A DNA stretch of 64,000 nt from Lunularia cruciata (taxonomy: Eukaryota > Streptophyta > Marchantiopsida > Lunulariales > Lunulariaceae), in the NCBI GenBank assembly GCA_948567375.1, contig OX419761.1:498501-562500 (forward strand). Reading direction: 5' to 3'. The translations under genes were made by a program, and so were the position numbers. This document shows positions 49,001-61,000 of the stretch, in pieces. The notes below the pieces were generated by a model. That model had not been told where the DNA came from. It saw nothing but the letters and a program-made list of their open reading frames with translations, and made no database searches. Position 1 is the first letter of the stretch. Each line of letters begins with the position of its first letter.

Positions 49001-52000
49001 GCGTCTACTCAAACAGGAAAAACAAAGGCGAAGTGTAAGAAGGAAAGAACAGAGAAGCAAGGAAAAGCATGAAAGGAAGGAAAAGCATAAAAGGACATAT
49101 CGCACCGCAGGAAATAGAAAAGAAAAGAGGAAAAGTCTGCCTTGGATGAAGTGATGGACAAGGTAGGCCCATGTGTCCATAAGCAAACCTTTGAAGACCA
49201 CATGGCAGAAAACCATAGGTGAATTAAAATCGTGGTAGACTGTATATATACAAGTCCAGAAGTCAAGTAGAACTCCCCTACAACTGCATGGTATGCAAGC
49301 CTATAGGAGAAACTACTTGTGGGCTCGAACATGAGCTCCCCGCCTGGGAGAAAGAACAGATGTTGTCAAATCTCAGTAGATGCTACGCCCATGATAACCA
49401 TGGATATTTTTTTCCTTTAGTAAGACAGAGCAAATTTTTTTCTGAATCAGGTGAAGAGGGTAATTTTGGGATACAAAGCTATTTATAAGTTTCCTTCAAG
49501 CTGAAAGGTATGACTTTTTGGAATTACATACTCATCTGTATCTAACACGCTCTGATTTTATAATCCCTAGTTTACATTTGGAGGAAATGTCTAATTTACA
49601 TTTTGAGGAAATGTCTGAAAGAACATGAGGGAGGAAGATTGTCTTGATGTGAGCAAAGTGAGGAAGCTCTTTCTTATCATAGATAGAGACAAAGATATTG
49701 AAGTCGTCCTGGGTAATGTGACAGTCGAGATAATCACAGTGAGTGCCAAAATGAGTCTGTATTAACTCACAGGAAAGCCTGGGATATATCCCACAACCTC
49801 TGGCAGCTTCATCCTTATACATGAAGTCCATGAAATGATCAAATCCCGAGCCCACAACAAGAAGATCATCTACATATCTACGAAGTTGGGACAGGTCATG
49901 CAAAAGGGCAACATCATTTGCATCTAGTAATCTGCATATGAATTCAAGTTCATAGGTGAACATGTATAGTGATAAGAACCTTTCTTCTTAGTCTTTGAAG
50001 TTGATGGTCTATCCTCAGTCATTCTGACTTCTGATGTATCAGGCATCCTAGCACTCAGCTTTCCTAGTCTCACCAGAGTAGACACTCCTAATTGCACTCA
50101 GCAATATTCAACTCACTCTCTCTCAGAGCCTTCAAAGATAGTACACAGCAGCACTCACGCAGCATGAAAGGTACCCCAGTGGGAAGCAGCATAGAACACA
50201 CCTTAAACAAGGTACAAGGTCCTGGGAATGATCCTTGTATGAGAACTTACCTTAACATGAGCAGAGAGCACTCATATATTGGTAAATGAGAGCAGAAGCC
50301 GTTCGGGGAACGGGTTATCCAGAACTCATGAAGTGCACAAGTGCACATATTCGATAAACAACATTTACATGAATGACAGTGCTAGTGTAGTATGAAAGCT
50401 TTAGTACAAAATGCATCGAAAATAACCTGCAGCAAAAGTATAGGTGTAAAAAAGTAACCTGTAGCAAAGGCATAAGTGCAAGAAATTGAGAACACAGAAC
50501 TGCTAATGGACAATAACGAACTGGAAATCGCGAGCAGCAACGCCAACGTTGAAATCTAGAGCAGCAAGGCCAGCGCGAGCGTGGGTTAGAGAGCTGGATG
50601 TAAGAGAGCTTGATAGTAGCAAGCATTTCGCGATTATTGCAGCAGAAACGGGTAGAAATGTAAGAGTGTAACTATCGCGAAGCGTAAGAGGACAGGATAA
50701 AGTATATCACTCCCAGTGCTATGGACACTGGAGTCCGGATACGCTAAACAACTGAAGGAAGCAGAAGGCGGCCATAGTAAACCTCCACGATAACACCAAC
50801 GACTTCATCAGTGCCTCACGCAGTGTCGAAGTAACTGAACAATTGTCAGTACTCCTCGTCCCGAGTTTCTGCTCGAAAACTCATGAGTGCCAAGGCAAGA
50901 GCACTCATATATATACACAAGCAAGCTCTAGCAGGTTGCTTTGCAGAGCCCTAATTGAGGCTGCGCCCTCACTTCACCCTAATCATGTATCTAGCCTAAT
51001 CATGTATCTAGTCTAATCAGGTATCTAGCCTAGTCATGTATCTAGTCACTAAACTCGAGATTATCACAACTAACATATAGGTTAGCCACAAAGACAGCAC
51101 AAGGTGTCCCCATAGGAATCCCAATATCTTGACGGAAGAGTTTATTCCTGAAAGTGATGTAAAGGTTATCAAAAAGGAATAGCATCCAACAGATGAGAAT
51201 TCCTCATCAACAGGCATGAATTTAAGGTGTTTTGCCTAAGGAAAGATATCGTTCTTGTTTTTGAGCCATCTATATTTGAAGTCAAGTGTAGTGGTCTCGA
51301 CAAGCAACACAGTTTCCCTATTCAGAGTGAACCTGTAGTGGAAAATAGATCTGATGAGAGTAGACAACCCTGTTTTGAGATCGTGGAGGTGAATCTTTGT
51401 ATAAAGGGTGGTGAAATCAAAACTTTGAGAAAGAACTTTCTCCAGAGTGGCGGGAGTCTTCTGTGAACTAGAGGCTGGGGGAGTAGAGGATCTTGTCTTG
51501 CACAATCTTTGCACCTTCTCAAGTAAAAGGGGAACTCCAGAAGAGTCATCCAAGATCCAGCTAGAGTCGACCAACAGCCTCACATGTAAGAATTCATTCC
51601 TCCATAGATCATTTGCAGAAGGGAGCAGTGCTTTGAAGAAGGAGCTGAGCCAACGAGAAAGTTCAGATAAGGAAGTAGAGTATCCTGCAGCAATGAACCT
51701 AGGCACAACGGGGTTAACATGATGTTTATGATGGATCGCTATTTGCAATCCATTGTGAGTGTGAGCAAAGGTAACCTTGAGAATGAAGTGATTAAGTGAC
51801 TGCATGAAAATGCTAGTGTGCTTTGATTATAACCACTACCTACATATTGGAGAAATAGATATGAGGACAGAAGCCGTTCAATGAACAGGGAATCCAGAAC
51901 TCATTAAATGCAAATGAAATGTAGATGAAATGGCAATAACAGCAGAACTGACTAATAAATATGCGAACAGGAGATGAAATCTAATTCATAAAAGCATGTC

Positions 52001-55000
52001 TTGTCAAGCAACGAACATATATAGCTACATGTAGAGAATTTGTGAACCAATGTGTACTGAGAAAACGAAGAGTCAACTCATATCAAGAAATCTCGAAATA
52101 AGTGAATGTGAAACAACTGAAAACAAACTAAATGTGATAAGAACCAAGCTTCCTACTCTTTAAAGTGGAAGGTCTATCACTCCCTCTTATCTCTGATGTA
52201 TCAGACATCACTACTGCAATACTAGATCTCTCTCCTTGTATCACAGCTCACAAGCATCAAGTAGGTTCTCTCACGCAGCACTAGTAGCCTCTAATACTGA
52301 GATATCCAAAGACAATCCTGAGATGATGTTAGGCAACTCAGGACTTCACGAAATGCAAGGAAGAGGTGTTGTGAATCACCCTTGTTGAAAAACTGACTGA
52401 AACAGGAGTAGAAAACACTCTTATATACACTTAAGCAAACCCTAGGGGGTTGCTTTGCTTAACCCTAATTAAGGCTGCGCCCACTCTTTACCCTAAGTAG
52501 AGGACATTTGGCAGAGCTTCTAGAGGATTCTAACAAAACCTTCAAGTCAAGGGAAGTCTCTAAACTAGAGATTAACTAAACTAACAAAATGAATTGAGAA
52601 TGAATTGATCGAAACCAACCTTGGATTTTGGGTATGAAAAAGCAGAGAGGAAATTGTTCAAAGAACGATTTCCAAACTGGATTTCATCGTTTACCATGGA
52701 AAAGCCTGAAAGGACTTAGAGCATTGCAGGAAAGGGCAAAGAAAAGAGGCAAAATTGCATTGGATGAAGTGAAAGAAAAGGTGGGCTTGAGTTCCCATAA
52801 GCAAACCATTGAAGACCACATGGCAGAAAACCAAAACAGTGGTAGACAGCATATATAGAAGTTCAGAAGTTAAGTAGAACTCCCATACAACAGTACGGTA
52901 TACAAGCCTATGGGAAAAACTACTGGTGGGCTCGAACATGAACTCCCCACCTGGCAGAAAGAACAGATGTTCTTAAATCTCTATAAATACTAAGCCCATG
53001 ATAACTATGGAAATAGTTTTTCATCTGTAAGACAGCAAAAATTTTTCTGGATCAGGTGAAGAGGGTAATTTTCAGAGACAAAGCTATTTATAAGTTTCCT
53101 ACAAGTTGAAAGGTATGGGTATGAGCTTTTGGAATTACATATTCGTCTATATCTAACACACTCCTATTTTATAATCCCTAATTTACATTTGGAGAAAATG
53201 TCTGAAAGAACATGAGGGAGCGAGATTGTCTTGATGTGAGCAAAGTGATGCAGCTCTTTCTAATCATAGATGGAGACAAAGATATTGAAGTCGTCCTGGG
53301 TACTGCGACAGTCGAGATAATCACAGTGAGTGCCAAAATGAGTTCGGACTAACTCACAGGAAAGTCTAGGATATATCCCACCACCTCTGGCAGCATCATC
53401 CTTATACATGAAATCCATGAAATGATCAAGTCCTGAGCCTACCACAAGAAGATCATCGACATATCTGCAAACTTGGGACAGGTCGTGCAACAGGGTAACA
53501 TCATTGGCATCCAGTAATCTGCATATGAAATCAAGTTCATAGGTGAAGACGTGTAGGTTACCCACAAAGACAGCACAAGGTGTCCCCATAGGAATCCCAA
53601 TCTCTTGCCGGAAGAGCTGATTCCTGAAAGTGATGTAGAGGTTATCAAAAAGCAATAGCATCCAACAGATGAGAAATTCCTCATCAACAGCCACGAATGT
53701 GAAGTGTTTTGCCAATTGAGAGATATTATTTTTGTAGTGTAGAGGTCTTGACAAGCAACACAGTTTCCCTATTCGGAGTGAACCTGTAATGGAAAATACA
53801 TCTAGTGAGAGTAGACAACCTTGTTTTAAGATCATGGAGGTGGATCTTTGTATAAAGGGTGGTGAAATCAAAACTTCGAAGTAGAACTTTCTCCAGGGTG
53901 GCGGGAGTCTCCTGTGAACCAGAGTCTGGGGGAGGATCTTGTCTTGCATAATCTTTGCACCTTCTCAAGTAAAACAGGAACTCCATAAGAGTCATCCAAG
54001 ATCCACCTAGAGTTGACCATCAGCCCCACACGGAAGAATTCATTCCTCCACAGGTCGTTAGCAGATGGTAGCAGTGCTTTGGCGCTGAGCCAGCAAGAAA
54101 GTTCAGATAAGGAAGTAGAGTATCCTGCAGCAATGAACCTAGGAACAACGGGAGACTAATGGAATTTCCAAGCACGGCAGAAGTAGGGGAGTTTGTCGGA
54201 ATCCTTGGAAGTGCAAAATCCCTGAGAGGTATTGAAACTGTGGTGAGAAAGTAAGAGCTGGGTTTGAGGAATCAGTGAGGGTTTATAGGTAGCTGAAGGA
54301 GAATGACGCTCGTTGAGTAAAGTTTGAATGCAAAATTGTCTACAATCGACTACAAAATTGTTAGGACACTCGTCCATGTAAGTAATAATGAAATGGGACT
54401 TGAAATGAGCAAGAAGTTTTCTATCATGACGGGAAAGGAAACTCGGATCTACAAAATTGAAATCATCTGAAATGGGAGGGAGATTGAGTAAAAAGTTTAA
54501 CTTTTTCAAGAAGGGTGACTTTCCATCGGTCAAAGTACCTTTGGTGCCCAATATAGCTTCATAAGACAGAGCCAAGTTGCAAATGCAAGTTTGAATAGCA
54601 ATGAAAGTAGAGGGGGAAGAGGACAGGATATTGTTTAGCGGTAGGGGACTGGATATAGGTAGATGAGAGCAGAGGCTGTTCCTAGAACGGCCTCTGCTCA
54701 TCCAGAAACTCATTAAATGCAAATGATCAGTAACCAAGATGTACTTTATGCACAATGCTATATAGTGATAAATCCATCAAGTAGAATGCATTGAATGTAA
54801 CTTGAAGCAAAGACATAATTGCAACAAATTGAATGACGAAAGATGAAAATTAAAACGTAGGCTGGAGTCAGGTAGGAACCCTGTAGACACAGGAGGTCCA
54901 ACCATGAAGCAGGCAAAGAGGGAGGGAAAAAATAATAGTGAGGGAATTAGCTGGGGAAGGGAGGAGTGGAACAATGCGGGAGCTATGTGGATGGTGCTGC

Positions 55001-58000
55001 TGCAGAGACATATCGAAGTGTACCAGTGTAACAAGAGCGAAGAGAAAGAGGACAGGATATATAAGATATCGCAACATGCGCTACGGACGCTTGAGTCCTG
55101 AAACACTAAACAGCAAAGGGAAGCAGAAAGTGGCCATAGTAAACCTCCTCAAAAACACATGCAACTTCATTTGTGCCACGCGCAGTGCTGAAGTAGCTGA
55201 GCAAGTGTCAGTAACCCTCGTACCAAGTTTCTGCTTGAAAACTCATGAGTAGGGGACTGGATGTGTAGCAGCAAGTAAAATGTGAGGTCGCACAGAGTAC
55301 GACGGAAGGAAAATCGAGGAACATGCGTGAGACAGTCTGAACGTGTGAAATCTGGAAAAATAAATGAGATTGTTCAGAGAACGAGGGAAGAAGAGCGAAG
55401 CGTTATAGGACTGGATATCGATAATATCACAGCATGTGCTATGAACACATGAGTCATAAAACCAAAAACACAGCGGGAAGTAGAGAGGCGGTCATAGTAC
55501 GCCTCCACGGAAGCACAAACGACCTCATCAGTGCCAAACATAGTGCCAAAGTAGCTGGGTGAATGCCAATACTCCTCGGTACTCCTCCTACCGAGTTTCT
55601 GTTCAAAGGCTCACGAGTGCCCTACATCGATACGTTAACATGGCTCTTTCAACACTATGCAACACATAGTGGGGAATGGGGAGTACTTCTGATATGAGCG
55701 GTGCACTACAGAGAAGACAAAATAAAAGAATGAATTCGGTATATTTTGCTAAGTACAGGATCGTTAAGACAATGCCTGTACACCTACTTGCGGCCAATAT
55801 TATAAGGTGTTAGTTTAGTTAATCTCTAGTTTAGAGACTTCCCTTGACTTGAAGAATCCTCTAGAAGCCCTGCCAGATGTCCTCTACTTAGGGTAAAGAG
55901 TGGGCGCAGCCCTAATTAGGGTTATGCAAAGCAACCCCCTAGGGTTTGCTTAAGTGTATATAAGAGTGTTTTCTACTCCTGTTTCAGTCAGTTCTTCAAC
56001 AAGGGTGATTCCCAACACCTCTTCCTTGCATTTCGTGAAGTCCTGAGTTGCCTAACATCATCTCAGGATTGTCTTTGGATATCTCAGTATTAGAGGCTAC
56101 TAGTGCTGCGTGAGAGAACCTACTTGATGCTTGTGAGCTGTGATACAAGAGGAGAGATCTAGTATTGCAGTAGTGATGTCTGATACATCAGAGATCAGAG
56201 GGAGTGATAGACCTTCCACTTCAAAGGGTAGGAAGCTTGGTTCTTATCAGGTTATGGGCCCACAATCACCACTGGGGTTGATAGGAGAACTCAGAGAGAT
56301 AGAGAAACTGGGGAAGACTAACTACAAAGCTTGGGCTTTGGATGTGAGGACTATCTTAGACAGTTATGACTGTCTAGAGTTTGCATTAGAAGCTCATGAT
56401 ATAGATGAGCTAGAGGCAAACAAGGAGGAGAGAGTCAAGCACTCTACTACTAGGAGGTTTCTGCTGAGGGCTATGGAAGAGCCAGCTAGAGACCTAGTAG
56501 ATACTTATGTTTGGAGTTGGGAGATTTGGGAAAAGATCAGAAACTATTACACTGTTGAGAAGCAGGAGAGCTCCTACCGAGTCTGGTCTACAGTAAAGAA
56601 CTTGAGACTGGAGGAAGGTGAAGATTTCATCTGTTATCTGTCAAAACTGCAGAAGCTTTTCAAGTGTATCAAGGAGGAAGGGGTTGTACTTACAGAGAAG
56701 TATGAGATCAATCATCTCTTAGATAGTCTTCCTTCAAGCTATGACTCTGTCCTAGTAGCTCTGCAAGTTTTACCTGTTGAAACTGTCACATGGGATTTTG
56801 TGATACACAAATTGCTGGTGTTTAGCAGACACAGGAAAGACAAAGGGCTGAAGTTATATGAGCAGGGAGATGCTGCTCTGTTCAGTGCTTCTTCTCAGTC
56901 AAGAAGAGTGCCAGATGGAAGAGTGAGCAAACCAGAGCAAACCAGAGTGAGTAACTCTGGTAAAGGAGTTAGTAGTGTTGATGACAGGACTTGTTATTTC
57001 TGTAATGAGAAAGGTCATATTGCACTCAGATGTCCCAAGAGAGGACAAAGGAGAGAACGAGAGCTGAAGATGGTAGGCAAGAGACCTCAACCAGTAAAGG
57101 GACGAAAATCTGGGAGTTCAGCTTACAACTCAGAGGAGTGCCATGAGATAGTCAGCGATGAGGAGGGGTACTCAGCAGAAGAGCTGGATTGTGGAATGTT
57201 GGCAGAATCACAATTGTCCTCAAACGGTTCTGGATGGTTCTTGGACTCAGGAGCCACCTCTCATATCTGTTATCAGAAGGAGCTGTTCTCAACTCTTCAA
57301 CCTCTGAAGATTCCCAAGAGTGTTCGTTGTGGACCTGGGATTCTGAATCCAGTGTTAGGAACTGGCAAAGTTCCTATTGCCTTCATGGGATGTTCTGAAA
57401 AAGGCTATTTGGAAAATGTACTGTATGTTCCAGATTACACCAAGAACTTGATATCAGTACATAGCCTCATGGAGCATGGTGTGGATGTTCTGTTTGAAAG
57501 CAACAGAAATCAATGTACTTTGAAGAAAGGAGAGCTGGTCCTTGGGTATGGTACTGCCAAAGGGAAGCTGTTCAAGTTGATGGAAGCTGATGGTTCTGAT
57601 TCTGCATTGGTAGCAGAAAACAGAAATGATATCCATCTCTGGCATTTGAGGTTAGGGCACTTGTCAGTGCAAAACCTATTTGCCCTGGAGAAGGTAGTGG
57701 ATGGGTTGAAACTAGATCCCAAAGGAAAACTCGAGTTCTGCATTGGGTGTGCAGAAGGTAAGGCACACAAGGCTCCTATTCCCAAGAAATCTTCATCTAG
57801 AGCTTCTGGTATTCTAGATGTCATACATTCTGATGTATGGGGATACATGACTGAGAAGTCATTGAGTGGAGCAGCCTACTATATTTCTTTTGTGGATGAT
57901 TACAGTAGAAAGAGATTTATCTATCTCATGAAAAGCAAGGATGAAGTGCTGCGAAAATTCCAGAAGTTTGTAGCCATGGCTGAGTTGCAGACTGGGAGGA

Positions 58001-61000
58001 AAGTCAAGCGATTGAGAACAGATGGAGGCAGAGAGTACAGGAATGAGGAATTCCTCTCTTTTCTGTCCGAAAAAGGAATCCTCCTTGACTGTACTGCAAG
58101 AGACAGTCCTGCACAGAATGGAGTTGCAGAAAGGTTGAATAGGACACTGGTGGACAAAGCATTGGCAATGCTCCAACATGCCAAGCTGGAGAGAAAGTTT
58201 TGGGGTGCTGCAATTAGCACTGCAAATTTTCTTAGAAATATCAGTGGTACCACAGCATTGCAAGGAAGAACTCCTGAAGAATGCTGGAGTGGTAAGACAC
58301 CTAATCTTTCAGCTTTGAAAGTCTTTGGATGTCCTGCCTATGTTCATATCCCCAAGGAGCAGAGGAGGAAGTTCACAAAGAAGGCTGAGAGAATGCTTTT
58401 TGTAGGATATGAAGAGGGATTGAAAGGATATCTTCTGTACAATCCTAAGTCTGGACAGATCATCAGAAGTAGAGATGTACTCTTTGATGAATTGAGGACT
58501 TGGAGTGAGAACAGTGATCAGTTGCAGAAGCAAGCTGATCAGTTTGATCAGCCTGATCAATCTATCTTCCCAAGCTGCAGAGTCAGTTTTTCGGATCAAT
58601 CATCAGAAGAGCAATCTCTACCTGAAGCTGATGGTTCACCAAAGGAGAGTCTGAAGGTGTACAAAAGAAGGCCTAAACAGACAGTGGTTTCTGATTCTGA
58701 TACTACAGAAGGTGACTCCCACAAGCAGTCTGCAGATGCAGAATCTCTGAGTGAGACTCCAGAGATGTCAAGAGACGGCATGAATCTTCTGGGCACAGAG
58801 CCAAGAAGATCACAGAGAGATAGAAAACCTATTGACAGACTTGGTCTTCTATCAGAAGAGATGTTAGATGAATCTTACATCTGTCATGAAGATTGTGATC
58901 CAGTCACTTTACAGCAAGCTATGCTCAGACCAGATTCGAGTCAGTGGGAGTTGGCTATAGCAGAAGAGAAGAAGTCTCTTCAGACTAATGGTACATGGGT
59001 ACTAGCTGATTTGCCACCAGGTAGGAAAGCAATTGGCTGCAAATGGGTTTTCAGGGTCAAACGTGGAGCTGAGAATGAGATCCTGAAGTACAAAGCAAGA
59101 CTTGTTGCAAAGGGCTTCAATCAGAAAGCACCAATAGATTATTCAGAAACTTTTGCACCAGTTGCCAGGTATGGATCTATTCGCATGCTTCTAGCTCTTG
59201 CAGCAGAGAGAGATTGGGAAGTGGAGCAGTTAGATGTGAAAACAGCCTTTCTCAATGGAGATTTGAGAGAGACTATTTACATGGATGTTCCAGATGGATA
59301 TACTGAAGGCAAAGGAAAAGTATGCTTGCTTAAGAAGGCTTTATATGGCCTTAAGCAAGCTCCTAGAGCCTGGTATGAGAAACTGGACTCATACTTGAGA
59401 GAGCAGGATTTCAAACGAGCAGATTCTGACATGAGTGTGTATACTAGAGATGATGTATACATAGCTGTATATGTAGATGATCTGTTACTGTTGGGGAACA
59501 GTGAATCTATCAAAGGAGTGATAGATTTCTTGTGCTCTGTTTTTGAGATGACTATCCTTGGTGCTGTAAAACTCGTTTTGGGAATCAAAGTGAGCAGAGA
59601 CAGAGAAGCAGGATGGATCCGGATCAGCCAACCACAGTATGTGAGATCCATACTAGCTAAGTATCAGATGACAGAGGCAAATCCTGTCTCTACACCTCTT
59701 GATCTGGGGTGGAAGCACAGCAGAATCATAGATGGGGAGGTGAATCTCTGTGACAAAGTGTTGTATCAGAGTGCTCTTGGTTCTCTAATGTTTATCATGG
59801 TCTGTACAAGACCAGATATATGCTATGCAGTGGGAGCACTAGCTAGATATACTAGCAACCCTGCACAAGTACATTGGAAAGGTATAAAGAGAGTATTTAG
59901 GTACTTAAAGGGTACTCAAGATGCATTCTTGGAGTACAAAAGGCAAGGTAACATACTTGCTCCTACTCTTGAAGCATATACAGATGCTAGTTGGGGAGAT
60001 GACACAGATAACAGCAGATCAACTAGTGGATATGTAGTTATGCTTAGTGGTGGAGCAATCAGTTGGCGTAGTAAGCAGCAAACATCTGTTGCACTGTCTA
60101 CTACTGAGGCAGAATTTATGGCTGCCTCAAATGCTACTCAAGAAGTCATCTGGAACAGGAGACTTCTTAAGGAGCTGGGTTTTGAGCAGAAAAGTCCTAC
60201 TACATTGTACTGTGACAATACAGGAAGTATAGCACTCAGCAAAAATCCTGTACATCACCCAAGGACTAAGCACATTGAGATTAGAAGAAGATTTGTAGAG
60301 GAGAAAGAAAAGGAGAATGTTGTGAAGTTAGTTTACTGTCCTACACAGGAGATGACAGCAGATGTGTTTACAAAAGCATTACCTAAAGATAAACACATGA
60401 AATGTGTAGTAGAAATGGGAATAGTCCTAAACTCTCATTAAGTGGGAGTGTTAGTTTAGTTAATCTCTAGTTTAGAGACTTCCCTTGACTTGAAGAATCC
60501 TCTAGAAGCCCTGCCAGATGTCCTCTACTTAGGGTAAAGAGTGGGCGCAGCCCTAATTAGGGTTATGCAAAGCAACCCCCTAGGGTTTGCTTAAGTGTAT
60601 ATAAGAGTGTTTTCTACTCCTGTTTCAGTCAGTTCTTCAACAAGGGTGATTCCCAACACCTCTTCCTTGCATTTCGTGAAGTCCTGAGTTGCCTAACATC
60701 ATCTCAGGATTGTCTTTGGATATCTCAGTATTAGAGGCTACTAGTGCTGCGTGAGAGAACCTACTTGATGCTTGTGAGCTGTGATACAAGAGGAGAGATC
60801 TAGTATTGCAGTAGTGATGTCTGATACATCAGAGATCAGAGGGAGTGATAGACCTTCCACTTCAAAGGGTAGGAAGCTTGGTTCTTATCATAAGGTCTTT
60901 GACTATTCAAGAAACTGTGTTCCTGAATTCCCTGTAGATACTAAAATCCCGGTACCCGTGTATATTTAGCTCTTTCCAAGACCGTACAAAATTTGCAGAC

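Larger units (their letters stand above)
49318..51835 (-). pseudogene. Penelope-like reverse transcriptase, copy P2, split by an LTR
   Basis: Right part 51076-51835 encodes VVPRFIAAGYSTSLSELSRW, then SSFFKALLPSANDLW and SFDFTTLYTKIHLHD. Left part 49532-49969 encodes FTYELEFICRLLDAND, RRYVDDLLVV and HFGTHCDYLDCHIT. The halves were one frame before a solo LTR (49970-51075) landed between them, duplicating TATAG. A small tandem duplication (CKLDISSKCKLG) is visible near 49590. The far N-terminus differs from P1. Confidence 0.85.
55808..60890 (+). mobile_element. Intact, recent Ty1/copia element in Nudix intron 3
   Basis: 5083 bp, flanked by TAAGG (55803-55807 and 60891-60895). The 442-bp LTRs (55808-56249 and 60449-60890) appear identical by eye. 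Primer site at 56250-56263, one uninterrupted gag-pol ORF (56176-60441) and a purine-rich AAGTGGGAG before the 3' LTR. Identical LTRs and an open ORF mean a recent insertion, possibly by a still active family. It is in the opposite orientation to the Nudix gene. Confidence 0.97.

Noticed and set aside
60781-60969. Short ORF starting with the copia gag N-terminus
   Set aside because: It is the gag start carried by the 3' LTR running into intron DNA; not a gene.
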